A stretch of DNA of 40,695 nucleotides, taken from NCBI GenBank assembly GCA_030040995.1, contig JASHOS010000026.1, positions 1-40,695 on the forward strand. Direction: 5' to 3'. The notes beneath the pieces are model-generated. The model ran no database searches, was not told the origin of the DNA, and worked only from the letters and a program-made list of their open reading frames with translations. Positions 1 through 8,369 of this stretch are shown piece by piece. Within the stretch, counting starts at the first letter, position 1. Every line of letters begins with the position of its first letter. The stretch comes from Terriglobia bacterium. Lineage in GTDB: Bacteria > Acidobacteriota > Terriglobia > UBA7540. The position numbers and the translations under genes were made by a program.

Positions 1-136
1 CCATGCCCTCGGCAGCCATCAACACGATCCGGGCCCGGAGCACGAGTTTCTGTGCCGTGCTTCGTCCTCGTATCCACCGATTCAGTATCGATCGTTGTTC
101 TTCGGTCACTCTCAACGGCTTCGCTGGTTTCCACAT
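1..136 (-). CDS. IS630-family transposase, N-terminal fragment cut by the window edge
   Basis: Reading the minus strand from an ATG at 134-136 gives 45 residues that run off the left edge. They begin MWKPAKPLRVTEEQ and include LVLRARIVLMAAEGM. The pattern 'T-E-E-Q-R ... R-S-T-A-Q-K-L-V-L-R-A-R-I-V-L-M-A-A-E-G' is characteristic of the N-terminal helix-turn-helix of IS630/Tc1-like transposases, which insert at TA. Only the DNA-binding start is visible; the DDE catalytic domain would lie outside. The gene starts about 60 bp beyond the end of the phage protease gene, in the same orientation, so the element probably inserted into the phage module after the protease. The inverted repeat could not be delimited. 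Family assignment is fairly safe for so short a piece; completeness is unknown. Confidence 0.72.
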   Translation of the reverse strand, partial: MWKPAKPLRVTEEQRSILNRWIRGRSTAQKLVLRARIVLMAAEGM

Positions 137-198
137 GAGCGAAGCTAACACAAAGAAGGCCTCATTGTCTACCTATTTATGTGGCATATGACTAGCGG

Positions 199-1809
199 CT
201 AGCTCGCCGTTCCGTCCGCGTTCACCGCGCGCGTGTGCTTCTGCCGGTACTGCTCGATGAGCACCGGATTTTCCTTGCAGAACTGCCGGTAGGCGTCGGC
301 GTAGCCAAGCTTCTTATCGCTCATGAGCTTCCTGACGCCCAAGTCAACTTCCTGATCCACGTCCGGGCGCTCCGAATCGCCAAAGCCCGTGCTGCCCAGC
401 TTCACGGCTTGTGGCGCATTCTTCGCGTATTCGGCGAATTCGGCTGGGCGCTCCAGCGCATCGCGGAAGAAGAATACGCGATGGCGCGGCAGAATCTTGC
501 CTTCCTGGATCGCCGCGTCGATCATCTTCTCCGCTTCCTGGGCGCGAATGTAATCCGCGAAGGTAATCCTGCCCAGATCGGCAAGCTGGATCGCCCTCTG
601 CGTGTCGATTTTGCCGCCTTTCGCCACTTCCGTCAGTAGAAGCGAGCGGCGCTCCGCTTCGCGCGCGGTTTCTTTCCCGTCTTCATTGTCGTCGGGATTG
701 ACGCCCAGATGATTAGCCACATGCTGACGCAAATCCTGGTCGCTCATGCAGCCCACATCGGAGGTACCATCGCTCAGGATGTGATGCCCTTCGTGCTTCG
801 ATCCCTTGTGCCCTTTCCGGATATTCAGCATCGGCAGATCGTGTCCTTTCTTGCCGTCGTCTTCGCCCTCGGAAAGCTTTTCCTCGGGATCTTCGAGCTT
901 TTCCTTCTTCTTCTCTTCCTTTTCTGCCATCTTCATCGCTCCTTTCCAGATGATTGTTCCGTCAGAGAGCATGATCGGTGGCAGCTCTTCGAGGAACGGA
1001 TGATTAGTCAGCGCGCCGCTCGTTAGAGTGGCGCCTTGCGGCTCGCCTGTTTCCTTGTCTTTCGCTCCCCAGTCGATGGCTGGAGAGAAAAACCGGTATT
1101 GCCCGGTGCGTAGCATCTCCTCAGCCTGCGGCGTCCATTCAACTAGAGCCTGGAGGCTAGCGGCTTGGGACTTGTCAAGCCCCGAGTCCCTAGACCCTAG
1201 TCTCAAGCGGTGAATCCATCCAGCCGCCGGGATCGCGCCGCCTTTCGCCACTTCCGGCATTTCGCTGGCGTGCTCGTAATCGATCGGGATCATGCCGTTC
1301 TGGCGCTTATCAAAATTGCGCACGATGTCGGCCATGTCTTCCTTTGAGATCGAAAAGCTGTGATCGCCTTTGTGCCAGCTTCCCGGCACGGCGATGGCAA
1401 TCTCGCGGAGCTGGGTCGATGGACCGTGCAACGTAACGCCCGCAGGCGTATCGACTGCCGTCCCGGCATCGGCCAGGAGCACCGCCAGAGTGGTCCGGAG
1501 TCCGCGGTCCGAGGTCGGAAGTCCGTTGACTCCGGACTCCGCACATCGCACTTCCGACGAGTACTCCTTCTCGAAATTGCTGGTATCGATGCCGTACTTG
1601 TGCGCCCGCTCGATGATTTTGAGTTTCAGCGCGGCCTTCGCGTCTGCGGGAATGCCCTTCGACTGGTTGAATCGAGCCATGGCGTCGCGCACATGCGAGG
1701 CGTCATGTAGCGGAAACTTCCACGTGCTAGGCTCATCGCCTGGCGCGTAGCCGAAATCGCCCCTGTGGACTTGCGTACCGCCTACTGTGGCATAATCCTG
1801 TTCCGCCAT
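199..1809 (-). CDS. Mu gpI-like phage protease/scaffold protein
   Basis: 536 residues from an ATG preceded by AGGAGG; a tandem ATG three bases upstream is an alternative. Residues 1-80 form a small helical domain (HRGDFGYAPGDEPSTWKFPLHD). Residues about 125-285 match the Mu gpI protease family: GSWHKGDHSFSISKEDM, IPIDYEHASE near 175-183, AAGWI near 195-199, FFSPAIDW near 240-247 and LTNHPFLEELPPIMLSD at the end of the domain. A strongly charged linker (about 290-350) and a helical C-terminal half resemble the scaffold part of gpI. In Mu this protein is cleaved during prohead assembly and is followed by the capsid gene. Here an IS630 transposase start follows instead. Residues 85-107 and 204-218 are encoded by dispersed short repeats and look like in-frame insertions. 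Confidence 0.85.
   Translation of the reverse strand: MAEQDYATVGGTQVHRGDFGYAPGDEPSTWKFPLHDASHVRDAMARFNQSKGIPADAKAALKLKIIERAHKYGIDTSNFEKEYSSEVRCAESGVNGLPTSDRGLRTTLAVLLADAGTAVDTPAGVTLHGPSTQLREIAIAVPGSWHKGDHSFSISKEDMADIVRNFDKRQNGMIPIDYEHASEMPEVAKGGAIPAAGWIHRLRLGSRDSGLDKSQAASLQALVEWTPQAEEMLRTGQYRFFSPAIDWGAKDKETGEPQGATLTSGALTNHPFLEELPPIMLSDGTIIWKGAMKMAEKEEKKKEKLEDPEEKLSEGEDDGKKGHDLPMLNIRKGHKGSKHEGHHILSDGTSDVGCMSDQDLRQHVANHLGVNPDDNEDGKETAREAERRSLLLTEVAKGGKIDTQRAIQLADLGRITFADYIRAQEAEKMIDAAIQEGKILPRHRVFFFRDALERPAEFAEYAKNAPQAVKLGSTGFGDSERPDVDQEVDLGVRKLMSDKKLGYADAYRQFCKENPVLIEQYRQKHTRAVNADGTAS
1156..1208. repeat. Dispersed micro-repeat inside the protease gene
   Basis: The stretch contains units such as GACTAGGGTCTAGGGACTC (minus strand) and encodes protease residues about 204-218 (GSRDSGLDKSQAAS). 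It resembles the low-complexity repeats seen elsewhere in this window and lies in frame between two conserved parts of the gpI domain. Confidence 0.45.
1493..1558. repeat. ACTCCGGACTCCG micro-repeat inside the protease gene
   Basis: Consists of alternating units such as GTCCGGAGTCCGCGGTCCGAGG and their complements. It encodes residues about 85-107 between the N-terminal helical domain and the protease domain. The same family occurs at 8634-8702 and 13485-13560, also inside coding sequence. Confidence 0.65.
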
Positions 1810-1829
1810 CATTCCTCCTGTTGCGGGTA

Positions 1830-1925
1830 GCGCAGAGGTACGCGTTTCCTGCGTTCCTCTGCGGTTTCTCCGCGCCGGGTGCCTACAAGCCGCAGAGGAG
1901 CGCAAAAGGCGCGCACCTCTGCGCT
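1830..1925. repeat. CGCAGAGG-type micro-repeat between two phage genes
   Basis: The 100-bp gap upstream of the protease gene holds inverted copies of a GCGCAGAGGT/CCTCTGCGG motif (GCGCAGAGGTACGC, TTCCTCTGCGG, CCGCAGAGGAGCGC, CACCTCTGCGC). They could pair as RNA hairpins. This gap shows no gene. Confidence 0.5.
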
Positions 1926-4461
1926 ACCGCATTTCCACAATAAAAACATCCGTCCGGCACATCCCATCCCCAACCGTCGGCCCTCCCGCGTGCACCGATA
2001 TGGACTGCGCGGTGTTGCAGCCGGGGCTCATCTCCCACTCCAGGCCGCTCGTGCCATCCGTTACGGTGCCATTCACAGCTGTTGGCCAGTCTGGCTCAGT
2101 CGCTCCGCTGGTTCCGGGCGAAATCGCCATTTCTTCGTTACCATTGCTGTCGATCACTTCTTGATACTCTGAATAGGAAGTGCCCTGCTGCCATGCGCAG
2201 GTTGTGAAGCAGCCTGCGGAGTTATTCTCCAGCGTGCCGTACCACATTCCCGTTTCCGTCCCAAGCTGCCCTTGGCCATTCGCGTTCGCCCAATCCGTTG
2301 CCCACATGCAGTATTTTCCGTCCGGGGAGCACACCGGCATCGAAAGCGCCTGATACGAGGAATCGGCGTTCGAAAGCTGGTTTTGAACGCCGCTGGCGCG
2401 GTTGTGTGCGAATCGCCAGACGGTGCCATTGCCGGAGCTTGAGACCATATCGATCTCATGGTCCCAGGTGCAATGCATGCCCATCAGCGGATAGTAGTAG
2501 GTCCAGAAGTCGTAGCTGCTCGCGGTGAGCGGAGCATCTCCTGCCAGCGTCAGCTGCGTAGAAGACTGCACGGAGGCAACCTGCGCCCACGCGCCTACGC
2601 CCAGACCGGAGCCTTGTTCTCCGGATGTTCCGATCCAGATATAGTCCCCAACCCACGATGAGCTAAAGGACGTTCCGCTGCCCGTCACCGTCGCTGACCC
2701 TGCGGTGGTGCTCACGGTGCCACTTTGCGCGACCATGCCCACGAATGGCTCGACGAATGACGACCACAGGACCGGCATCGCGTCCGCAGGATTGTCGTAG
2801 GTCCAGTTCGAGTGGTAGTCCGAAACATTGCAGCCCGCGTTGGGAATTGCGGCGTAGGGATTGTAATACGGCGGTCCCTTCGGGATAAGGTGCGTGTAGT
2901 TCGAGCTGGATGAGTCCGCGTTCGGACTGATACCAACATCGTAGGGCGACGCGACGCCTCCAGATGGAGGAGCCTGAATGTTGTAAAAGATGTAGGTTTG
3001 CCCAACGCTCTCGTGGCCCTCGCAATAGTCGCTGCTCTCAGTAATACACTCAATGGTGTTCGCGGTTCCAGGCTCCCAGAGCACGTAGGTGCCCCCGCCT
3101 TTGCCGTTTGACACCGAGATATTCGGCTCGGCGTTCATCCAGCCGCCGGTTCCCGCGTCGGTTCCATGCAAGTTGTATCCCGCGCCGTTCAGCGTGGGAG
3201 GCGCCGCGCCCGTGGTTGAGTAGCTTGCGAGCGTAATCGCCGCTGAGCAGCTCTGGCCCGACATCTGAAGCGTCTCGCCCCCGCTCGCCGTGCCTGCATA
3301 GACGTTGCAGGTGTTTGTCCAGTTGCTGGTATAGAAGCTGGATTCAGTCCCTCCAATCGACTGGCCAGAGATGGTGATCTCGCCCGTGGCGCTCAGAGGA
3401 ATGCTTTGCTCCGCCGAGGGCGTGCTCTCGAATCCATCCTCCGTCACGCGCGTCAGCTCGACGTAATATTCAGCCTCTGCAGGCATGCTGCCGGTCCCAG
3501 TGGTCGCCGTGAGCGAGCCGCTTGGCAGCGTCGGAGGCGCAGCCGCAGGAATCGAGGCGCTCTCGGCGGACATCCCGGTGCCTCCCACCATTCCATACTG
3601 CGTGCTGTACCAATAGCAGTCGCCGCTCTGCGTGTCATATGCCGCCAGCGCAGTCGAGCCGAAACTTGCCTCAAGCCAGGTATCGCCAAACGATACGCCG
3701 TCGAGAAAGACGCTGCCAGAATAGTAAGTTCCATAATCCGGGCAGGTGCTAAAGTTGAAGACGAGCGACCCCACGCCATCCGAGCAGGACCCGCTGTTGG
3801 AAGACGAACTATCGTAGCTGTAGGAGCACAGATCCTCGCCCGTTGCGTAGTACATGATGCCTGGCGTTTTCGAGCTCCACGAGCCAGCGTAAGGCATCTT
3901 GCAGCCCGGCCAGGCGGAGCACACCGGCGTCACTGTCATCGCCTTTGGGCTCAGGACATAGAGCCGGTCGCCATATTCGCCAGATCCCGTTGAGGAGAGC
4001 GGCACGTAGAAGTAGTAGCCACTGATCGACGAGTCGTAGACCGACCAGTAGTTAGTCCACCAGGTGCTCGGTCCGCTGGCTCCCCCGCCGATGGGCTTGC
4101 CGCCTGGAATCATGCCGTCGGTGGCGCGCACTTCCCGCTCGCCGAAATCGTTGATCCATGGGATATTCACCTGTGGACCATTATCCGTCCAGGTCCCGTC
4201 CACGTTGGTCGCGTAGTTCTTGCCGAGCGTTCCGTTGACGATGCGATCCGTCCGCGCGCATGGCGCCGGCACAAATCCCGCGCAGGCAAGCGACGTGCCG
4301 CTCCCCTTCATCCCCTGCGCAGTCAGGCCAGAAGCCAGAAGCCAGAAAGCAGAAAGCAGAAGGGCGGTGATGAGTGACGAACGACGAGCGATGAGCCGAG
4401 CACCACGCGAACCACACTTCTGGCTTCCGATTTCCGGTTTCTGCTTTTGCTTCTCACTCAT
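1924..4461 (-). CDS. Large secreted phage-associated protein, possible receptor-binding or baseplate-type protein
   Basis: 845 residues from an ATG with AAGGGG upstream, 15 bp after the preceding gene's stop, suggesting translational coupling. The N-terminus has a basic stretch and a hydrophobic segment (SSLITALLLSAFWLLASGL, about 28-46) resembling a signal peptide. The rest is rich in Gly, Ser, Thr, Trp and Cys and predicted to be beta-rich. A stretch of the type SPDGKYCMWATDW resembles a beta-propeller blade. Near the C-terminus, ISPGTSGATEPDWP followed by DGTSGLEWEM matches a small carbohydrate-binding-like module common in phage tail and secreted proteins. No catalytic motif is visible. 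Position between portal and protease is where Mu carries gp30 and gpG, so it is a cargo or replaced gene. Function unknown; surface binding is inferred. Confidence 0.7.
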   Translation of the reverse strand: MSEKQKQKPEIGSQKCGSRGARLIARRSSLITALLLSAFWLLASGLTAQGMKGSGTSLACAGFVPAPCARTDRIVNGTLGKNYATNVDGTWTDNGPQVNIPWINDFGEREVRATDGMIPGGKPIGGGASGPSTWWTNYWSVYDSSISGYYFYVPLSSTGSGEYGDRLYVLSPKAMTVTPVCSAWPGCKMPYAGSWSSKTPGIMYYATGEDLCSYSYDSSSSNSGSCSDGVGSLVFNFSTCPDYGTYYSGSVFLDGVSFGDTWLEASFGSTALAAYDTQSGDCYWYSTQYGMVGGTGMSAESASIPAAAPPTLPSGSLTATTGTGSMPAEAEYYVELTRVTEDGFESTPSAEQSIPLSATGEITISGQSIGGTESSFYTSNWTNTCNVYAGTASGGETLQMSGQSCSAAITLASYSTTGAAPPTLNGAGYNLHGTDAGTGGWMNAEPNISVSNGKGGGTYVLWEPGTANTIECITESSDYCEGHESVGQTYIFYNIQAPPSGGVASPYDVGISPNADSSSSNYTHLIPKGPPYYNPYAAIPNAGCNVSDYHSNWTYDNPADAMPVLWSSFVEPFVGMVAQSGTVSTTAGSATVTGSGTSFSSSWVGDYIWIGTSGEQGSGLGVGAWAQVASVQSSTQLTLAGDAPLTASSYDFWTYYYPLMGMHCTWDHEIDMVSSSGNGTVWRFAHNRASGVQNQLSNADSSYQALSMPVCSPDGKYCMWATDWANANGQGQLGTETGMWYGTLENNSAGCFTTCAWQQGTSYSEYQEVIDSNGNEEMAISPGTSGATEPDWPTAVNGTVTDGTSGLEWEMSPGCNTAQSISVHAGGPTVGDGMCRTDVFIVEMR

Positions 4462-4470
4462 CACTCATCC
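4323..4470. repeat. TTCTGGCTTCTGG / CACTCATCACTCATC micro-repeats encoding a signal-peptide-like segment
   Basis: The minus strand reads TTCTGCTTTCTGG and TTCTGGCTTCTGGCC units plus CGTCACTCATCACC units. They translate, in the frame of the downstream gene, to the hydrophobic LLLSAFWLLASG segment at the start of the 845-residue protein. Similar low-complexity strings in Acidobacteria are usually intergenic (from general knowledge). Confidence 0.65.
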
Positions 4471-4476
4471 CCTTGG

Positions 4477-7400
4477 TCAGTCCGGGTTCCCGATACACGT
4501 ATAGTTGAACGTAATGCTCGTGGAAGGCTCTGCGCTTACGCTTGCCGTTACCGCCGCCGTCGAGGTTGTCACCCACCAAGTCAGGCTGCCGGGGTTCGAG
4601 GTGGGTGTGAGCGTGCATGCGGGCGCATCCGTGTAACCCGCTCCAAAGGTTTTGCTTGCGCTCGTCTCGCTCGTTGTGACCGTGATCGTCCCCGCTATGT
4701 CGGAGCTGGCAGCGTTCTGCTGAATGTGATCGTTGTCAGACGTAAATCTCAGGCCCCCGTTGCTGTAGACGAGGCCGCTACTGCTCACATAGAACTCAAA
4801 TGTGCTGCCCACGGTGCCCAATATCAGGTTGGTGCTGAGCCCTGATGGCGCCGCAACCTCAAGATTGCCATCTACGATGAACCTAGCGTCTGCCGAATTG
4901 CTAGAGCAGCTGGAATTCGACAAAGTAAACTGCGGCCACGGGTTCGTACCTGTTCCCGGCGTATTCTGGATCGACCACGCATCCGCGCAACTTTCGGAGC
5001 CGTTCCACATATCCGCGCCCAGCGAGAGCGATGGCGATGCCACATTCACGCTGGAGGTGGCTGCCGTGCTCTGCTGCAACGTCAGCAGGCTGGTCGTCAG
5101 CGACGAATCGAAAGCGGTCGCATTCGCGCCCATATTCAGCGTTAAGCTCGTAGACGGAGCGGTCAGCGAGGACCAAGCCGTCGATCCGCCGCTGCCCGAG
5201 CCGCAGGGTGTGCCCGCGTCCCCGAGCGAGTTGGCGGACGCCCACTCCACGCAATCGCCGGTCGTGGGCGTCGTCGAGCTAATTTCTGGGATACGCGTGC
5301 CTCCGGCGCAATCCGCGCCTGGCGTCGAGGATGACGCGCACAGGACGTTGCCGCCTTCGCCGCTCATCGAAAGGAACGTGTCGTAGGCGCCTCCTGTGCC
5401 GTTCGCGGAGGGCGGCGCAGCACCGTATTCGTTGTATGAGCTAAAAGTGAATCCCGTGCCGATCGCGACCGTGGACTGGAGAGCCCAACTGCTGCCGGTG
5501 CTGGGCTTCGCATAGACCCGGTATTCGGTCGCGTTGGGCGGGGAGCTGGCTGCGGGGCCTGCCCCCGTGAACTCGCAGTCTCCGCTGGTCGTGCAGGTCG
5601 AGGGCGTTTCGGGAAGCGTCTCGGACGTCCCCACTTCGGTCTCGCCCGCGGGATTCACGTAGGTGAAAGCAATGTCGTACACCGTACTCGCGGCAAGCGA
5701 TCCGCCGGATGCGGCCGTCGCCGATGGCTCTGCAGGGGCCGTCAGCGCCGGACTTTGGAATTCGACAAACGGAGCGAGCGATGTGCCTCCGGGAAGCTCG
5801 ACGGCTGATGCCGTAGCCTGGTTCAGCGCACCAAGCTGAAGCTCGTTCCCGGTAAGAAACACGTTGCCGTTCGCGCCGATCGCGAAGACGCAGCCGTAGC
5901 TCGAAGCCGCCTGGGAGCAGATAGGCTGAACGGTTGGAGAGGCGACGTTGTACACCTGGAAGATGTCGTCGGTAAGTCCCGACCCGTAAGATTCGCCTGG
6001 AGCCAGGACCAGCGTTTGCGCGTTCTGGCTCGCTGCAGCATTGCCCGTCACCGTTTCAGTACCGCTCGTCTGGCTCCAATCGGTGAAGCTAACTGCGCCG
6101 CTCGGCGTACCGCAGTTCGCGTTTCCATTCGCCGCAATACCGGTGGCGAACTCGCCGCTTGAGCATTGCGCGGGCGTAGCGGCTAGCGCCGTCGCCGTTG
6201 CCGCGTTGCCCGTAGTGCTCTGATTCAGCGTAGGGAAGTTGGTCAGGTTGGCAGCGCTCACCGCTGGAAGCTGGCCGCTCGAATTAAGCTGGACCAAATC
6301 ATTATCGCCCGTGCCAACCGTATAGGACGCTCCCCACGCGCTTCCCGTCGAATTGGCCACGCCCGCGCCAGGATAGACCATGCCGTTGCTGCCGCAGCTC
6401 GTCCAATCGAGCGCCGAGCTGCTATAACCCAGGCAATCGCCGGTCGCCGGCGACGCCGCGAGCTGCGTGGCGGCCACCGTGCCACTAAGGTTCGAGAAGG
6501 GAATCGTGGGAAGCTGCGAAAGCGTAGCCGTGCCGGAGAGATTCGAGAACGCAACCTGGGCACAATTCGCCGCGCCGCTGGCCGCGATGCCTGTCGAGAA
6601 GCCACCACTCGAGCATTGCGAGGGTGTCGCCGCAAGCGCCGTCGCCGTCGCCGCGCTGCCCGTCGTGCTTTGGTTCAGTGTGGGGAAATCGATGAGGTTT
6701 GCCGCGCTAACCGCGGGGAGCGCGCCCGCGCTCGTAAGCTGGACAAGGTCGTTATCGCCTGTCCCAACCGTGTAGGACGTTCCCCACGCGCTGCCCGTCG
6801 AGTCGGGCACCCCTGCGCCAGGATAGACCATGCCGCCGCTTCCACACGCGCTGCTCGTGGTCGTCAGCAATCCGCCCGTGCTCGCCTGGACGCAGTCTCC
6901 GGATGTCAGCCCGGAATCCGTCACCGATGAAAACTTTGCGGCCACGCCTACAGTGTCGCCGCTGAAGTCCACACTCCACACGCTGGTGCCAGAATTGTAG
7001 AGGTGCAGCAGGTAGGATCCGCTCCCCACCTCCGTGACCGACGGATTGATCGCCACAACGTCAGGATTTCCAGTCGTGTCGAGAGTGGGATTGACTAAAA
7101 GGTTTGGTGAGGTCCCAGACCCTGTGAGACCCAGCGCAATATCAAGCCCGTTGCCCCCGTTGAGCGTGACAGTTGGCGTTCCTGTGACGCTGGTCGCCGT
7201 GCCGCTCGCAGAATAATATGCGAGCTGATATTGTGGCGACGCCGTTACCGTACCTGAGCCGCTCGGCGTACCGCAGTTCGCGTTCCCGTTCGCTGCGACT
7301 CCCGTGGCAAACTCGCTACCCGTGCATTGCGTCGGCGTGGCCGCCAGCGCTGTCGCCGTCGCCGCATTGCCCGTTGTGCTTTGGTTCAGCGTCGGGAAAT

Positions 7401-8253
7401 TAGTGAGGTTTGCCGCGCTGACCGCCGGGAGCTGAGCGCTCGAATTGAGCTGGACAAGATCGTTATCGCCCGTGCCCACCGTGTAGGATGTTCCCCACGC
7501 GCTCCCCGTCGAGTCGGGCACACCTGCGCCTGGGTAGACCATCCCGCCGCTTTCGCAGCTCGTCCAATCGAGCGCCGAGCTGCTGTAGCCCAGGCAATCG
7601 CCGTTCGCGGGCGATGCCGCAAGCTGCGTGGCTGCTACCGCACCGCTGAGATTCGAAAAGGAAATCGTAGGAAGCTGCGAAAGCGTAGCCGTGCCGGAAA
7701 TGTTCGAGAAGCTGGGCTGCGCGAGCGCGAAGGCGCCGGTGCTCGCGTTATAGCCGGTCAGGAATTCATTCGTCTCCGTGCTTTGCGACCCAGGGAGCGT
7801 GCCAGAGAGGCTCACCGTGACATTACCGGTCCCCTCCGCATTCGAGAGCGTAATGCCAGTTCCGCTTTCGAGATTAAAGAGCGACTGCGAGCTATTCACC
7901 GTGCCGTTCGTCTCAAGTTCGGTCGAGCCGCCGCCGCTCCCGCTGCAGCCGGCGATGCAGTTGATTCGTAGCGCCGTATTCGACGAATCGTACACCGCCC
8001 CTAAAACCTGGTCTGCATTGGAAGGGCCAGAATCCTCGCCGCCGCTTTCGTTCTCCGCATAGAGGGCCGAGTTGCCAGAGTCGTAGACCGCCGGCAAAAT
8101 CTGGTTGATGTCGGGGGGGAGCGCCTGCGGCATCTCGAGCGGCAGCGGATCAAGGGGCGCCGGCGCGCCCGCGCGCAGGACCGGTCCGCAGACTAGGCAG
8201 ATTACGCAGATAAGAATTACTGACAGCTGACCGCCGATCGCTGATCGCTTCAT
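4477..8253 (-). CDS. Giant repetitive fibre-like protein with a tail-fibre-type C-terminus
   Basis: 1258 residues from the ATG that overlaps (ATGA) the stop of the 38-residue ORF upstream. Residues 8-28 are hydrophobic and signal-peptide-like (QLSVILICVICLVCG). The body has three near-identical cassettes of about 70 residues, each starting MVYPGAGVPDSTGSAWG and running through NDLVQL, LPAVSAANLTNFPTLNQSTTG and AATATALAATP. Shorter repeats 'FSNLSGTATLSQLPTI' and 'GDCLGYSSSALDWTSC' lie between them. The last 75 residues (ASKTFGAGYTDAPACTLTP ... SITFNYTCIGNP) match a C-terminal domain often found on phage tail-fibre-like and acidobacterial secreted proteins. Placed among phage head genes, it is most simply a host-recognition fibre, but the apparent signal peptide also permits an exported adhesin. 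No enzymatic motif seen. Confidence 0.75.
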   Translation of the reverse strand: MKRSAIGGQLSVILICVICLVCGPVLRAGAPAPLDPLPLEMPQALPPDINQILPAVYDSGNSALYAENESGGEDSGPSNADQVLGAVYDSSNTALRINCIAGCSGSGGGSTELETNGTVNSSQSLFNLESGTGITLSNAEGTGNVTVSLSGTLPGSQSTETNEFLTGYNASTGAFALAQPSFSNISGTATLSQLPTISFSNLSGAVAATQLAASPANGDCLGYSSSALDWTSCESGGMVYPGAGVPDSTGSAWGTSYTVGTGDNDLVQLNSSAQLPAVSAANLTNFPTLNQSTTGNAATATALAATPTQCTGSEFATGVAANGNANCGTPSGSGTVTASPQYQLAYYSASGTATSVTGTPTVTLNGGNGLDIALGLTGSGTSPNLLVNPTLDTTGNPDVVAINPSVTEVGSGSYLLHLYNSGTSVWSVDFSGDTVGVAAKFSSVTDSGLTSGDCVQASTGGLLTTTSSACGSGGMVYPGAGVPDSTGSAWGTSYTVGTGDNDLVQLTSAGALPAVSAANLIDFPTLNQSTTGSAATATALAATPSQCSSGGFSTGIAASGAANCAQVAFSNLSGTATLSQLPTIPFSNLSGTVAATQLAASPATGDCLGYSSSALDWTSCGSNGMVYPGAGVANSTGSAWGASYTVGTGDNDLVQLNSSGQLPAVSAANLTNFPTLNQSTTGNAATATALAATPAQCSSGEFATGIAANGNANCGTPSGAVSFTDWSQTSGTETVTGNAAASQNAQTLVLAPGESYGSGLTDDIFQVYNVASPTVQPICSQAASSYGCVFAIGANGNVFLTGNELQLGALNQATASAVELPGGTSLAPFVEFQSPALTAPAEPSATAASGGSLAASTVYDIAFTYVNPAGETEVGTSETLPETPSTCTTSGDCEFTGAGPAASSPPNATEYRVYAKPSTGSSWALQSTVAIGTGFTFSSYNEYGAAPPSANGTGGAYDTFLSMSGEGGNVLCASSSTPGADCAGGTRIPEISSTTPTTGDCVEWASANSLGDAGTPCGSGSGGSTAWSSLTAPSTSLTLNMGANATAFDSSLTTSLLTLQQSTAATSSVNVASPSLSLGADMWNGSESCADAWSIQNTPGTGTNPWPQFTLSNSSCSSNSADARFIVDGNLEVAAPSGLSTNLILGTVGSTFEFYVSSSGLVYSNGGLRFTSDNDHIQQNAASSDIAGTITVTTSETSASKTFGAGYTDAPACTLTPTSNPGSLTWWVTTSTAAVTASVSAEPSTSITFNYTCIGNPD
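8185..8250. repeat. ATCTGCG and GATCAGCG micro-repeats encoding the N-terminus of the fibre-like protein
   Basis: The minus strand here joins two repeat families: AGCGATCAGCGATCGGCGG with GGTCAGCTGTCAG, then ATCTGCGTAATCTGCC. Together they encode residues 3 to about 24 (RSAIGGQLSVILICVICLVC) of the large protein, the whole hydrophobic start. The same families occur at 10003-10037 and at 11572-11642 and 12289-12347. Confidence 0.7.
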
Positions 8254-8366
8254 CTCACCCACCGCTTCACGCCGTTCTCGATTACGTACATTTCGTGCCG
8301 GAAATTCGGCCATAGCCGCCCGTGGCACGCGTCACCGCCCGCGCGCCAAGTCACTTCCGCCAGCAT
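8250..8366 (-). CDS. 38-residue ORF between a possible gp30 relic and the fibre-like gene
   Basis: Starts at an ATG three bases past the stop of the upstream 127-residue ORF and ends with an ATGA overlap onto the fibre-like gene, so all three are tightly packed. It reads MLAEVTWRAGGDACHGR, then LWPNFRHEMYVIENGVKRW. It lies in the same reading frame as the upstream ORF, separated by a single TGA codon. The Cys-His of ACHG, together with the CGQC of the upstream ORF, would make a possible zinc-ribbon-like arrangement if the two were one protein. It may therefore be the detached tail of that gene, or a genuine small protein. No family recognised. Confidence 0.45.
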   Translation of the reverse strand: MLAEVTWRAGGDACHGRLWPNFRHEMYVIENGVKRWVR

Positions 8367-8369
8367 CTT

